Assembly: GCF_024345415.1 (NCBI RefSeq)
Contig: NZ_JAGQBB010000001.1
Location: 248,001-312,000, forward strand
Direction of reading: 5' to 3'
Source of the DNA: Synechococcus sp. Tobar12-5m-g
GTDB taxonomy: Bacteria; Cyanobacteriota; Cyanobacteriia; PCC-6307; Cyanobiaceae
DNA length: 64,000 nt
The position numbers and the translations under genes are program-made. Shown here in pieces: positions 8,125 to 16,460 of the stretch (its first letter is position 1; every line of letters starts with the position of its first letter). The notes beneath the pieces are model-generated. The model ran no database searches. It was not told the origin of the DNA and saw only the letters and a program-made list of their open reading frames with translations.

Positions 8125-8535
8125 AGGAGTCAGTCAACAACATCAGGCCCAACATGGGACACGCGATGATGTTGGGCTGCCTGGATGGAGAGGTGGGGCA
8201 TAGTCCAACAGGTCCGGCATCTGGGGAGAGGCCAGAAGAAAGCATCCTTGCAGAATTCCACCCAGATCAACAGATGACCGCTTCTGGCAATCTCTTGAGA
8301 TTGCATCGTTGCACACTCACTGCGATGGCTGGCGGCCTGGAATCAGAGCCGCAACCCACTGCTCGCTCAGGTGCAGAACATCCCGCCGGATCGGCGTACG
8401 AGGGTGGCCGGGAGCGTGGAAGCGCCGCTTCCCAGGGGGTGAATCCAGCTGCTGCCGCTGCGCGGTGCGGGGGAGCGGTGAGAAACGCTTCCGACAAACT
8501 GGGACGGTAGACAACCACACAACCTGATTGGTGCC
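8125..8535. other. Gene-poor stretch in the pyrF-tyrS accessory pocket
   Basis: About 410 bases without a gene I can support. A 118-codon open frame (8154-8510, plus strand) lacks any recognisable motif and has poor composition. An inverted repeat with 9-base arms (GCCCAACAT at 8147-8155, ATGTTGGGC at 8169-8177) sits just upstream of the frame ending at 8124 and is noted separately. Confidence 0.45.
8147..8177. repeat. Inverted repeat, 9-base arms, 13-base spacer
   Basis: GCCCAACAT and its exact reverse complement ATGTTGGGC flank a 13-base spacer, 23 bases upstream of the ATG at 8124. It could be an operator for the leftward frame, a terminator-like stem, or a remnant of a mobile-element end. 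Nothing further supports one choice. Confidence 0.5.
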
Positions 8536-9138
8536 ATGGCCCACTCTCAACGCGTTCCCAAACCCATGCAGGAGCGGTTCGAGAGCCTGTGTGAGGCAAC
8601 TGAAGCCTTCAGCGACGCCCACCTCAACGGTGAATACCAGCAGCTGATCCGCTACCTGCTGGCGGCACTGTCCCGCAAACGGCCGTCACCGGTGGCCGGG
8701 GGGAAGGTGCCCACCTGGGCAGCGGCGGCGGTGCACGCCATCGGCACCGCCAACTTCCTGTTCGAAAGAACCCAGACCCCCCACTGCAAGAGCCCGGAGA
8801 TCTTCGCCTTCTTCGGAGTCTCCGCCAGCAACGGCCAGGCCCGATCGAAGCGGCTGCGCGATCTGATGGGGGTGGATTGCTTCTCGCCCGAGTGGACCCT
8901 GCCCAGCAGGATGCACGCCAACCCCATGGTGTGGATGGTGGAGGTGGATGGCTTCATCCGTGATGCGCGGAGACTGCCCTTACAGGTCCAGGAGATCGCC
9001 TACGCAAAAGGCCTGATTCCCTACATCCCCGCCCTGAAAGAAAGCTCCAGTGCTGCGGAGCATGGCCCGAAAACCAGGCCAGAAGAGCCAGAAGCCACTG
9101 CGCCGGCACCGGACAATGGTCAGCTGGGGTTGTTCTGA
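8536..9138 (+). CDS. DUF6398 domain-containing protein
   Basis: 200 residues. The central motif GKVPTWAAAAVHAIGTANFLF with the following SPEIFAFFGVSASNGQARSKRLRDLM matches my recollection of DUF6398, a domain of unknown function whose helix-turn-helix-like second half follows a conserved TWAAA-IHAIG helix. The N-terminus (MQERFESLCEATEAFSDAHL) is helical and the C-terminal 30 residues are low-complexity. No signal peptide or membrane segment. The frame is intact while everything around it is decayed, so it is either a recent arrival or under selection. Function unknown; members often occur on mobile or defence-rich DNA (recollection, unverified). Confidence 0.75.
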   Translation: MAHSQRVPKPMQERFESLCEATEAFSDAHLNGEYQQLIRYLLAALSRKRPSPVAGGKVPTWAAAAVHAIGTANFLFERTQTPHCKSPEIFAFFGVSASNGQARSKRLRDLMGVDCFSPEWTLPSRMHANPMVWMVEVDGFIRDARRLPLQVQEIAYAKGLIPYIPALKESSSAAEHGPKTRPEEPEATAPAPDNGQLGLF

Positions 9139-9244
9139 GCTGGGAATCGTTGATCCAGGAGCTGCCGCGCAGCAGCCGCCAGCCGTGTTGGCTCGGGCCC
9201 TCCAGTGCTGGATCTGGATCCTGCTTCTCCCAGGCCTTGTCGTC
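9107..9244 (-). pseudogene. Relic of a formylglycine-generating-enzyme (sulfatase-modifying factor) domain
   Basis: A minus-strand stretch reads DKAWEKQDPDPALEGPSQ followed by GWRLLRGSSWINDSQ. This resembles the C-terminal RVLRGGSW-N-P signature of the FGE-sulfatase/SUMF1 family, which in cyanobacteria is common in accessory regions. The following conserved CRSAYR and GFRV motifs are missing, there is no start codon with a family-like N-terminus, and the segment runs into the end of the DUF6398 gene. A short decayed fragment is the best reading; chance resemblance cannot be excluded. Confidence 0.4.
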
Positions 9245-9270
9245 AGGTGGAGCTCCGTCGAAAGTCGGCT

Positions 9271-9520
9271 TCAGAGGTCGGGCTGGCGTTGGAGCCAGCG
9301 TTGCAGAGTGTCGATGGTCCAGATGGCTACACCGGTGCCGAGGAAGTCGTTGTCGTTGGTCCAGATCCCGGCGGTCAGGTCGAGGGCGGTGGCCACGATT
9401 GGCCAGTCTCGGGGATCGCGTCGGCAACGCTCTCGCGCTTCGTCCTCGAGCGCGGCGGAGATGCCCTCATCAAGGCGGAGATGCCCTCATCAAGGATGAC
9501 ATCGCCGGGCATGGGGCACG
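9271..9520 (-). pseudogene. Truncated, frameshifted PIN-domain toxin-like gene
   Basis: The minus strand encodes about 65 residues that match the C-terminal half of single PIN-domain proteins: RRDPRDWPIVATALDL, then GIWTNDNDFLGTGVAIWTID, ending at TGA 9271. The DWP helix and the WTND-DF strand carry acidic residues of the PIN nuclease site. The N-terminal half is absent or unrecognisable. A 20-base tandem duplication at 9454-9493 shifts the frame; deleting one copy would restore DVILDEGISAALEDEARER. No intact start is present. PIN proteins are Mg-dependent RNases of toxin-antitoxin modules; this copy should be inactive. Confidence 0.7.
9454..9493. repeat. 20-base perfect tandem duplication inside the PIN relic
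   Basis: Two adjacent identical 20-base units (9454-9473 and 9474-9493), each beginning ggcggagatg. Because 20 is not a multiple of three, the second copy breaks the minus-strand PIN reading frame. This is a clean, apparently recent inactivating event. Confidence 0.92.
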
Positions 9521-9592
9521 GGTCGTGCCAACCCCTCCAGTCGCAGACCTTCTGCGCCCTAAACGAAGACTTAGTTCACGTCGATAGCCGTC

Positions 9593-9841
9593 ATGGCATT
9601 GTTCAATCTGCACCAGGCCAAGACCCACCGCTCTCGTCTGGTGGAAGAAGCCGCCGCAGGAGAGGACCTGGTGATCTGCAAGGCAGGCAAACCCATGGGT
9701 GCGGCTCACGGCCCTTGTGGGAGGCGAAACGGTGGGGCGACACCGCCTGCGGCTGGGGCTGCTCCAAGGGGAGTGCGCTGTTCCCGACGACTTCGACCGC
9801 CTTGCTGCGGAAGCGATCGCCGAAGCCCCGAGGGGCTCTGA
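9593..9841 (+). pseudogene. Phd/YefM-type antitoxin gene with two compensating frameshifts
   Basis: The 82-codon frame starts like an antitoxin (MALFNLHQAKTHRSRLVEEA, then EDLVICKAGKPM), the DNA-binding N-terminus of Phd/YefM proteins that pair with VapC toxins. After codon 36 the family sequence continues in the +1 frame (VRLTALV, then LGLLQGECAVPDDFDRLAAE), consistent with one inserted G in the GGG at about 9698-9701. Near 9826-9829 one base appears lost, which returns the frame to the original TGA at 9839-9841. The result is an uninterrupted ORF of normal length whose middle 43 residues are scrambled. It is probably non-functional as an antitoxin, but the DNA-binding end may be kept. Confidence 0.7.
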
Positions 9842-9848
9842 AAGCCCC

Positions 9849-10049
9849 ATGCGTTTGCTGCTTGACACCCATCTGCTGATCTGGACTACAGGGGATCCGG
9901 GGCGCCTCTCCACTTCCCTGCGCGAACGGCTCGAAGAGCCCGCCAACACCCTTGTCTTCAGTGTCGCCAGTCTCTCGGAGCTGCTGCTCACTGCCGATGG
10001 GGCGATGGTCCGTTACCCAGGGCCGGTGCAATGGGTGGGCAACGGTTGA
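9849..10049 (+). pseudogene. Truncated VapC-type PIN toxin
   Basis: ATG 9849 lies seven bases after the antitoxin stop, the usual spacing of a toxin-antitoxin pair. The start MRLLLDTHLLIWTTGDPGRL is a standard VapC N-terminus with the first catalytic Asp, and VFSVASLSEL holds the Glu-bearing helix. Family members run to about 125-130 residues; here the sequence departs from the family after about residue 50 and stops at 66, so the second half of the PIN active site is gone. The nuclease should be dead, which fits the damaged antitoxin beside it. Confidence 0.75.
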
Positions 10050-10057
10050 GCTGAGTC

Positions 10058-11362
10058 TCACCCCCGCACCAGCCGTCGGAACGTCTTCTTACCCAGCTGC
10101 AGCACCTTGCCCTCCAGCTCGCCCGGCCCAGCAAACGCCTGGCTGGGATCGATGAGTTTCTGGCCGTCGAGGCGCACACCGCCCCCCTGGATCGCTCGCC
10201 TGGCCTCGCCGCTGCTGACGCAGAGCCCCAGGGCGCTTAGCAGATGGAAAGCTTTGGCCGGGAAGTTCACCGGTGCCAGCGACGCCTCCACGACCTCCGC
10301 CTCGGCGGCGCCGCTGCCCTGGGCGCCTCTCACAAGCTTGGCGGCATCCGCTTGGGCCGCCCGTGCCGCGGCCTCGCCGTGGCGAGAGGCGGTGACGGCA
10401 AGGGCCATCGCCTTCTGCCGCTCGCGGGGGTTTTCCGGCAACTTTGCCAGATCCAGATCGGTGAGCAGGGTGAGGTAGTCGTCCACCACCGCATCGGGCA
10501 CCTTCTCCAGCTTGGAGTACATCGAGAGCGCATCTTCACTGAGCCCAACGGTGTTCCCAAGGCTCTTGCTCATCTTCTGCACGCCGTCGAGGCCCGGCAG
10601 GATCGGCAGCAGCAGGCCGAACTGGGGCCGCACTCCGAAATGGCGCTGCAGGTCGCGGCCCATCGCCACGTTGAACTTCTGATCGGTGCCGCCCAGTTCC
10701 AGATCGGCGGCCACCTCCACCGAGTCGTAGCCCTGCAGCAGCGGATAGAGAAATTCGTGCAGGGAGATCGGCGTGCCTGAGCAATAGCGGTTGGCGAACT
10801 CCTCCTTCGCCAGCATCTGCCCCACGGTGGCGATCCCCAGCAGCTCGATCACCTTGGGGAGATCCATCGCCGCCAGCCATTCGCTGTTGCGCCGCACCTC
10901 CAGCCGCCCCGGCGTGGTGAAGTCCAGCAGTGATCGCTCTACTGGCTGGCCCTGGCCCAGCTGGGCCAGGTAGGTGGCGGCGTTGGCCTCCACCTCGGCG
11001 GCGTCCAGCTGCACCCGCGTGGCGCTCTTGCCGGTGGGATCGCCGATGCGGGCGGTGAAGTCGCCGATGATCAGCACGGCGGTGTGGCCCGCGTCCTGGA
11101 AGGCACGCAGTTTGCGGAACAGGATCGAGTGCCCCAGGTGGATGTCGGTGCCGGTGGGATCGATGCCGAGCTTGATGCGCAAAGGCCGGCCTGTCTGCCC
11201 AGCCTCCGCGAGCCGGGCCGCGAGCCGCCCATCGGGGTTCGAAGAAAAAAAGCCAGCGGGGAACAGGTCGGCGATGCCCCGCTCCAGCCACGCCGGCAGC
11301 AGCTCCGATCTGCCCTCCACCGGCTCTTCCACCTCGCTGATCGCCACCGGGCCTGCATCCAT
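10058..11362 (-). CDS. tyrS: Tyrosyl-tRNA synthetase
   Basis: 434 residues from ATG 11362. It charges tRNA-Tyr with tyrosine in the cytoplasm. The class I signature HLGH (HIGH-like) is at residues 75-78, and KMSKSLGN is present further on. LGGTDQKFN and the C-terminal S4-like RNA-binding domain ([20 protein letters not shown]) complete the family architecture. ATG 11362 is chosen because upstream codons in the open frame overlap the divergent transporter gene and show no similarity. The short divergent gap to potA (85 bases) probably holds both promoters. Confidence 0.96.
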   Translation of the reverse strand: MDAGPVAISEVEEPVEGRSELLPAWLERGIADLFPAGFFSSNPDGRLAARLAEAGQTGRPLRIKLGIDPTGTDIHLGHSILFRKLRAFQDAGHTAVLIIGDFTARIGDPTGKSATRVQLDAAEVEANAATYLAQLGQGQPVERSLLDFTTPGRLEVRRNSEWLAAMDLPKVIELLGIATVGQMLAKEEFANRYCSGTPISLHEFLYPLLQGYDSVEVAADLELGGTDQKFNVAMGRDLQRHFGVRPQFGLLLPILPGLDGVQKMSKSLGNTVGLSEDALSMYSKLEKVPDAVVDDYLTLLTDLDLAKLPENPRERQKAMALAVTASRHGEAAARAAQADAAKLVRGAQGSGAAEAEVVEASLAPVNFPAKAFHLLSALGLCVSSGEARRAIQGGGVRLDGQKLIDPSQAFAGPGELEGKVLQLGKKTFRRLVRG

Positions 11363-11447
11363 CCGGGGCTGATGGTAGGCAGCACCGCACACACGGTCCC
11401 CATTCCCAGCACGAGAAGCGAATCTGCGCCAACCTGCTGCCAACCGT

Positions 11448-12521
11448 TTGGGCCCCAGACCACTGGAGAGTGTCATCGAACTGGAGAGGCTCCAGAAGCA
11501 GTACGGGCCGGTCACCGCCGTGGCCGGGGTCGATCTGCGCATCGGCCGGGGCGAGATGTTCGGGCTGCTCGGTCCCTCCGGTTGCGGCAAGACCACCACC
11601 CTTCGCCTGATCGCCGGCTTCGACAGCCCCAGCAGCGGCGCCATCCGGCTTGAGGGGGTTGATGTGTCGCGGGTGCCGCCCCACCGGCGCAACGTCAACA
11701 CGGTGTTCCAGAACTACGCCCTGTTCCCCCACCTCTCGGTCTGGGAGAACGTGGCCTTCGGTCCCCGCGCCCAGAAGATCGAAGCCACCACCCTGCGCCA
11801 GCGGGTGGGTGAAGCCCTGGCGATCGTGGGGCTCACCGATCTGGCCCACCGCCGGCCGGCCCAGCTCTCCGGTGGCCAGCAACAACGGGTCGCCCTGGCC
11901 CGGGCCCTGGTCAACGCCCCGGCGGCCCTGCTGCTGGATGAACCCCTGGCGGCCCTGGATCCCAACCTGCGCCGTGCGATGCAGGGGGAGCTGCGGCGCA
12001 TCCAGCAGGAGGTGGGGATCAGCTTCATCCTCGTCACCCACGACCAGGACGAAGCCCTGGCCCTCTGTGACCGCATCGCCGTGATGCGGGTTGGTCGGGT
12101 CGAGCAGATCGGCACCCCCAGGCAGCTCTATGACCAGCCCTGCAACAGCTTCGTGGCGGGATTCGTGGGGGAGGTCAACCTCCTGCCGCTGCCCGGCGGC
12201 CAGGAGCGGCTGATGGTGCGACCGGAGCGGGTGCGGTTGCAGGCGGATCCTCCCGCCGCCGGGCAGGCCGGCCGGACGGCCTGGATCGAGTCGGTGATGT
12301 TCCAGGGGCCCCTGCAGCGGGTCGCCCTGGTCGGCGCCGATGGCACGCCGTTGCTGGCCCTTGTGGCGGCGGATTCGCCAGGCAAAACGATTCATCCACC
12401 CTTAACATCCGGCCAAAGGTGCTGGGCTGTCTGGGATCTCTCCGCCGAACGCCCTCTACCGGGTGGGTCCCCCGACCAGGCCCCAACCGCCTCCCGCTCG
12501 ATGCCTGCCCATGCGCCCTGA
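11448..12521 (+). CDS. potA: ABC transporter ATPase, spermidine/putrescine type
   Basis: 357 residues. Walker A is [12 protein letters not shown], the Q-loop [11 protein letters not shown], the signature [15 protein letters not shown], Walker [12 protein letters not shown] and the H-loop VTHDQ. A C-terminal TOBE-like segment (VRPERVRLQ) is present, as expected for PotA-type ATPases that drive uptake through PotB and PotC at the inner membrane. The start is uncertain: TTG 11448 is the only common start codon near the conserved [14 protein letters not shown]. It is the first gene of a four-gene operon, eight bases before the binding-protein gene. Confidence 0.9.
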   Translation: MGPRPLESVIELERLQKQYGPVTAVAGVDLRIGRGEMFGLLGPSGCGKTTTLRLIAGFDSPSSGAIRLEGVDVSRVPPHRRNVNTVFQNYALFPHLSVWENVAFGPRAQKIEATTLRQRVGEALAIVGLTDLAHRRPAQLSGGQQQRVALARALVNAPAALLLDEPLAALDPNLRRAMQGELRRIQQEVGISFILVTHDQDEALALCDRIAVMRVGRVEQIGTPRQLYDQPCNSFVAGFVGEVNLLPLPGGQERLMVRPERVRLQADPPAAGQAGRTAWIESVMFQGPLQRVALVGADGTPLLALVAADSPGKTIHPPLTSGQRCWAVWDLSAERPLPGGSPDQAPTASRSMPAHAP

Positions 12522-12529
12522 GCTACGCC

Positions 12530-13684
12530 ATGCCCCCTGACCTCCCCCTCAGCCGCCGTCGCTTCCTGGCGCGAAGCTCGTGGGCCCTGATCGGCGTGAC
12601 CCTGGCCCCCTCCCTGGCTGCCTGCACGGGTCAGGGCAAGGACAGCGAAGCCGCCGCCAAAGCCAAGCGGCTGGTGATCTCCAGCTGGCCCCTCTACATC
12701 GACCCCGGCACGAAGGATGACCCCGGCAGCGTCGAGCGCTTCTCGAAACAGACGGGCATCGACGTCACTTACAAAGAAGACATCAACGACCCGCTCGCCT
12801 TCTTCAGCCGGATCCAGCCGGATCTCGCAGCCGGCAAGCGGCTGCCCCAGGACATCATCGTGCCCACCTACTGGGTGGCGCAGCGGCTGATCGATCTCGA
12901 CTGGGTCGATCCCCTGCCCCTCTCCCAGATCCCCAACGCCGCCAACCTGCTTCCCAGCCTCGACAAGCCGTCGTGGGACCCCAGCGGGCGCTTCAGTCTC
13001 CCCTGGCAGACCGGCATCACCGGCATTGCCTACAACATCGAGGCCACCGGCCGCGAACTCCGTTCGGTTGACGATCTCTTTGATCCCGCCTTCCGCGGCA
13101 AGGTGGGCTTCCTCACCGAAATGCGCGACACGATCGGGCTGCTGATGCTGGCCGATGGCCAGGATCCCGCCAAGCCCAGCTTCCGCTCCGCCGAGGGTGC
13201 CTTCAACCGGCTCGAGCAAGCCAAAGCCGATGGGCAGATCCGTGCCTTCACGGGCAACGACTACCAGGACGACCTGCTGGCCGGCAATTTCGCCGCCTGT
13301 GTGGCCTGGTCGGGGGATGTGGCCCAGCTCTCGCTGGAGCAACCCAAGCTCCGCTTCGTGGTGCCGGAGAGCGGTGGCATCCGCTTCGCCGATGTGATGG
13401 TGATGCCGAAGGGAGCCCCCCACCGCGATGCCGCCGCCGCCTGGATGAATTTCGTCTACGACCCGGTGAACGCGGCCCGGATCGCCGCGGCCGTGAACTA
13501 CATCAGCCCGGTCCGGGGTGTGGCCGAGATCCTGGCGCGCGATCCGGCCACCGCCGCCATGGCCCGCAACCCGCTGATGTTCCCGGATGCGGCGATGGAG
13601 CGCCGGCTCACCAAGTTCGGACCCCTGAGCCCCGAGGAGGAAAGCCGTTTTGATGCCCGCTTTGCCGCGATCACCGGGGGCTAG
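12530..13684 (+). CDS. potD: Spermidine/putrescine-type ABC transporter substrate-binding lipoprotein
   Basis: 384 residues. The N-terminus combines a twin-arginine-like SRRRFLARS with a lipobox LAAC (Cys32), so the mature protein is probably a lipoprotein facing the periplasm. The body is the PotD/PotF fold: VISSWPLYIDPG, GIDVTYKEDINDPLAFFSRI, the hinge LPWQTGITGIAYN, and YISPVRGVAE. It captures polyamines (or a related cation; not decidable here) and delivers them to PotBC. ATG 12530 is chosen because it directly precedes the signal peptide. Its 3' end overlaps the permease gene by 32 bases. Confidence 0.9.
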   Translation: MPPDLPLSRRRFLARSSWALIGVTLAPSLAACTGQGKDSEAAAKAKRLVISSWPLYIDPGTKDDPGSVERFSKQTGIDVTYKEDINDPLAFFSRIQPDLAAGKRLPQDIIVPTYWVAQRLIDLDWVDPLPLSQIPNAANLLPSLDKPSWDPSGRFSLPWQTGITGIAYNIEATGRELRSVDDLFDPAFRGKVGFLTEMRDTIGLLMLADGQDPAKPSFRSAEGAFNRLEQAKADGQIRAFTGNDYQDDLLAGNFAACVAWSGDVAQLSLEQPKLRFVVPESGGIRFADVMVMPKGAPHRDAAAAWMNFVYDPVNAARIAAAVNYISPVRGVAEILARDPATAAMARNPLMFPDAAMERRLTKFGPLSPEEESRFDARFAAITGG

Positions 13685-14552
13685 GCGCTGGGCGCCCTAT
13701 GCCCTGCTGGCCCCCGGCCTGCTCTGGATGGCTCTGTTCTTCCTGCTGCCGCTGGCGGCGCTGGTGCGAATGTCGCTCTCGGAGCAGACCCAACGCTTCA
13801 GCCTCGATGCGATGTTCACCGGCAGGGTGGCGAATTACACCGAGGTGTTGGTGCAGTACGGCCCGGTGCTCTGGCGATCTCTCGCTTTCGCCGGTGTCGC
13901 CACCCTGCTCTGCGGCCTGATCGGCTATCCGATGGCCTATGCCATCTCCCGCCAGGGCGGGCGCTGGAAGCCCCTGTTGCTCGGCCTGGTGGTCGTGCCG
14001 TTCTTCACCTCCTATCTGGTCCGCACGATCGCCTGGACCACGTTGCTGGCCGACCAGGGACCGGTGCTGGCTCTGCTGTCCTGGTTGGGGCTGGTCAGCC
14101 CGCTCGAGCGGCTGGGCCTGGTCGTCGAGGGGCGGATTCTGAACACCGCGGCCGCCGTGATCGGCGGGCTCACCTACAACGGCCTGCCGTTCATGGTCCT
14201 GCCCCTGGTGGTGAGCCTGGAGAAGATCGATCCCCGCCTGCTCGAGGCCGCCGCCGACCTCCACGCCAGGGGCGGCCGCACCTTCCGTCGGGTGATCTGG
14301 CCACTCTCCCTGCCAGGGCTGCTGGCCGGGGTGCTGCTCACCTTCATCCCGGCGGCGGGAGACCTGGTCAACGCCCAGTACCTGGGCGGGCCGGGCAACC
14401 GCATGATCGGCAACAGCCTCCAGAATCTGCTGCTGGTGCAGAACCGCTACCCGGCGGCTGCCGCCCTCGGGGTGGTGCTGATGGTGATGCTGTCGCTGCT
14501 GCTGGTGCTCAGCCTCGGCAAACTCGACCGCGACTCCCTGACGGGCCCATGA
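13653..14552 (+). CDS. potB: ABC transporter permease, PotB-like
   Basis: 299 residues with about six hydrophobic segments, starting WAPYALLAPGLLWMALFFLL. The EAA loop that contacts the ATPase reads LEAAADLHARGGRTFRRVIWPL. ATG 13653 lies inside the end of potD, and the stop overlaps potC in an ATGA, so the operon is translationally coupled. PotB and PotC form the membrane channel. Confidence 0.9.
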   Translation: MPALPRSPGARRWAPYALLAPGLLWMALFFLLPLAALVRMSLSEQTQRFSLDAMFTGRVANYTEVLVQYGPVLWRSLAFAGVATLLCGLIGYPMAYAISRQGGRWKPLLLGLVVVPFFTSYLVRTIAWTTLLADQGPVLALLSWLGLVSPLERLGLVVEGRILNTAAAVIGGLTYNGLPFMVLPLVVSLEKIDPRLLEAAADLHARGGRTFRRVIWPLSLPGLLAGVLLTFIPAAGDLVNAQYLGGPGNRMIGNSLQNLLLVQNRYPAAAALGVVLMVMLSLLLVLSLGKLDRDSLTGP

Positions 14553-15370
14553 GCCGCCTGGTCCTCCGCTGCTGCCTGCTGCTGGGTTACGGGCTGCTGT
14601 TCGCGCCGATCGCGGTGATCGTGCTGTTCAGCTTCAACGACCCGGCCGGACGCTTCAACCTGGTCTGGCGGCAACCCACCGCAGCCAACTGGTTGGACCC
14701 GCTGAGCGATCCCGGCCTCACCGGGGCGTTCATCACAAGCCTACTGCTGGCCCTGGCAGCGAGTGCCGTCGCCACCGTGCTGGGCAGCCTGATGGCCTAC
14801 GCCCTGGTCCGCTACCGCTGCCGGGGGGAGCGCGTCGTGAACCTCCTCCTGGTGCTCCTGCTCACCACGCCGGAGGTGGTGATGGGGGTGTCCCTGCTCA
14901 ATCTGTTTGTGCAACTGGGCGTGCAACGGGGGCTGGGGACCCTGCTGGTGTCCCACAGCCTGTTCTGCCTCAGTTTCGTGGCGCTCACCGTGAAGGCGAG
15001 GCTGGGCGGGATCGACTGGAACCTCGAAGATGCCGCCATGGACCTGGGCGCCCGGCCAGGCCGGGTGTTCCGGCTCATCACCCTGCCGCGGATCCTGCCG
15101 GGGGTATTGGCCGCGGCCCTGCTCTCCTTCTCCCTCTCCCTCGACGACGTGATCGTCAGCAGCTTCACCGCCGGGGAAGCCGTCACCTTTCCGCTCTACA
15201 TCGCAGGCGCCTTCCAGCGGGAGATCTCTCCCCAGATCCATGTCCTGGCCACCATGGTGCTGGTGGCCAGTGTGGCGATGCTCGCGGCGGGGTCGCTGCG
15301 GCAGCTGGGCGTCAGCTCCCGGTTCCGAGCTCCCGCTTCATTCGCTCGAGGGTCTGGTTCATCTGGCTGA
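14549..15370 (+). CDS. potC: ABC transporter permease, PotC-like
   Basis: 273 residues, an integral membrane protein with about six segments. The EAA motif is LEDAAMDLGARPGRVFRLIT. The ATG overlaps the potB stop (ATGA). The last 20 residues (after SSRFRAP) are serine/glycine-rich and overlap the 3' end of the convergent DUF1825 gene by 59 bases; homologues may end sooner. Confidence 0.9.
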   Translation: MSRLVLRCCLLLGYGLLFAPIAVIVLFSFNDPAGRFNLVWRQPTAANWLDPLSDPGLTGAFITSLLLALAASAVATVLGSLMAYALVRYRCRGERVVNLLLVLLLTTPEVVMGVSLLNLFVQLGVQRGLGTLLVSHSLFCLSFVALTVKARLGGIDWNLEDAAMDLGARPGRVFRLITLPRILPGVLAAALLSFSLSLDDVIVSSFTAGEAVTFPLYIAGAFQREISPQIHVLATMVLVASVAMLAAGSLRQLGVSSRFRAPASFARGSGSSG

Positions 15371-15635
15371 ACATCTGCTCCGGCGTCATGCCGAACTGGC
15401 CGAGCTGGGTGCGCAACTGCTCAACGGTGAGCTTGGCCTGGAAATCCTCGGAGAGCTCGAAGCGCTTCATGAACACCCGGTAGCGGTCCATCAGCTCCTC
15501 CATCCGCTCGATGAACAGCTTCTTGCCTTCCCGATCGAACTTGCCGTAGTCGCCGCCGAGCTGGGTGAGCTGCTGGTAATCGCCGAACAGCCGCTTGGCT
15601 TCGTCCTGAACGATTTCGGATTCGAAGAATCCCAT
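15312..15635 (-). CDS. DUF1825 family protein
   Basis: 107 residues, all-helical and highly charged, starting MGFFESEIVQDEAKRLFGDY. The segment FDREGKKLFIERMEELMDRY and the tail FGMTPEQMFSQMNQTLERMK are hallmarks of this cyanobacteria-specific family of unknown function. No signal peptide or membrane segment. It is convergent with potC, with overlapping coding ends. Confidence 0.9.
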   Translation of the reverse strand: MGFFESEIVQDEAKRLFGDYQQLTQLGGDYGKFDREGKKLFIERMEELMDRYRVFMKRFELSEDFQAKLTVEQLRTQLGQFGMTPEQMFSQMNQTLERMKRELGTGS

Positions 15636-15767
15636 GGCAGAGGCCAGGCATGGTGCGATCTCAAGGATTCTGAGCGTCCCGCCGCCACCGGGGGAGTGTG
15701 GATTGACGTAATCGGGCGCCGGCTGCCGCTAACTTCAGCCCAGTCGTGCGTTCGGGCGAGGGCCGCC

Positions 15768-16460
15768 ATGGCCAAGGGGCACTGGCTGGATCCCCTGGCT
15801 CGCCGCCTGCTGGTCGCCACCGGCCAGCTGCCGGCGGCGCCAAGGCGTTCGGCTCCAGGTCAATCCAGCTCCGGCGACACCGGTGAGAGCGCCGAGGCGA
15901 TCGAGAGGGAGCTGCTGGCCCTGAAGCTGGCAGGCAATCCGGCCCTGCGCCTGCGCAACGCCGAGGAGGTGCGTCAACTGGCGACCCTCGGCTGGCGCCT
16001 CGATGTGAACCGGGCAACGGCGGCCGACTGGCTGCGCCTGCCTGGCTGCACCCCCAGCCAGGTGGACCTGCTGCTGCGCCTGCAGGCCGGCGGCGTGCAA
16101 CTCAGCGGCCCCGACGATCTGCAACGGCTGCTGGCGCTGGCCGACGACCAGGTCCGCTGCTGGCAGCCCCTGCTCGCCTTCCGCTGGTACGGCGATCCTG
16201 TCGCTCCCAGCCCGGCCCCGGTCGACCTGAACCGAAGCAGCGCGGATCAGCTGCAGGGCCGCCTGCCCCTCGATGCCGAGCGCTGCCGGCGCCTGGTGCG
16301 CGAGCGCGGCCGCGGCCCCTTCCAGGATCTGGCCGACCTGCAGCACCGGCTGGGTCTCCCCGCCGACCTGATCGAGGCCCTGATCGGCAAGGTGAGCTTC
16401 GGCAAGGGGCCGGTGGGGCCGGATCTGCCGCGGCCCAGCCAACCCCCACCGTCGTGGTGA
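15768..16460 (+). CDS. Helix-hairpin-helix (ComEA-like) protein without export signal
   Basis: 230 residues from ATG 15768. Two helix-hairpin-helix units are visible: VNRATAADWLRLPGCTPSQ (about residues 80-100) and VDLNRSSADQL with ERGRGPFQDLADLQHRLGL (about 155-210), matching the ComEA repeat, which binds DNA backbone non-specifically. Unlike true ComEA there is no N-terminal membrane anchor, so a cytoplasmic DNA-binding role is likely. The stop overlaps the start of the GIY-YIG gene by seven bases, so the two are probably co-translated. The specific function is unknown. Confidence 0.78.
   Translation: MAKGHWLDPLARRLLVATGQLPAAPRRSAPGQSSSGDTGESAEAIERELLALKLAGNPALRLRNAEEVRQLATLGWRLDVNRATAADWLRLPGCTPSQVDLLLRLQAGGVQLSGPDDLQRLLALADDQVRCWQPLLAFRWYGDPVAPSPAPVDLNRSSADQLQGRLPLDAERCRRLVRERGRGPFQDLADLQHRLGLPADLIEALIGKVSFGKGPVGPDLPRPSQPPPSW

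Noticed and set aside
8154-8510. 118-codon frame upstream of the DUF6398 gene
   Set aside because: No motif, no convincing ribosome-binding site, atypical composition; not listed as a gene.
10536-12395. 619-codon open frame on the minus strand
   Set aside because: Antisense to potA and out of frame with tyrS; composition is that of shadow frames.
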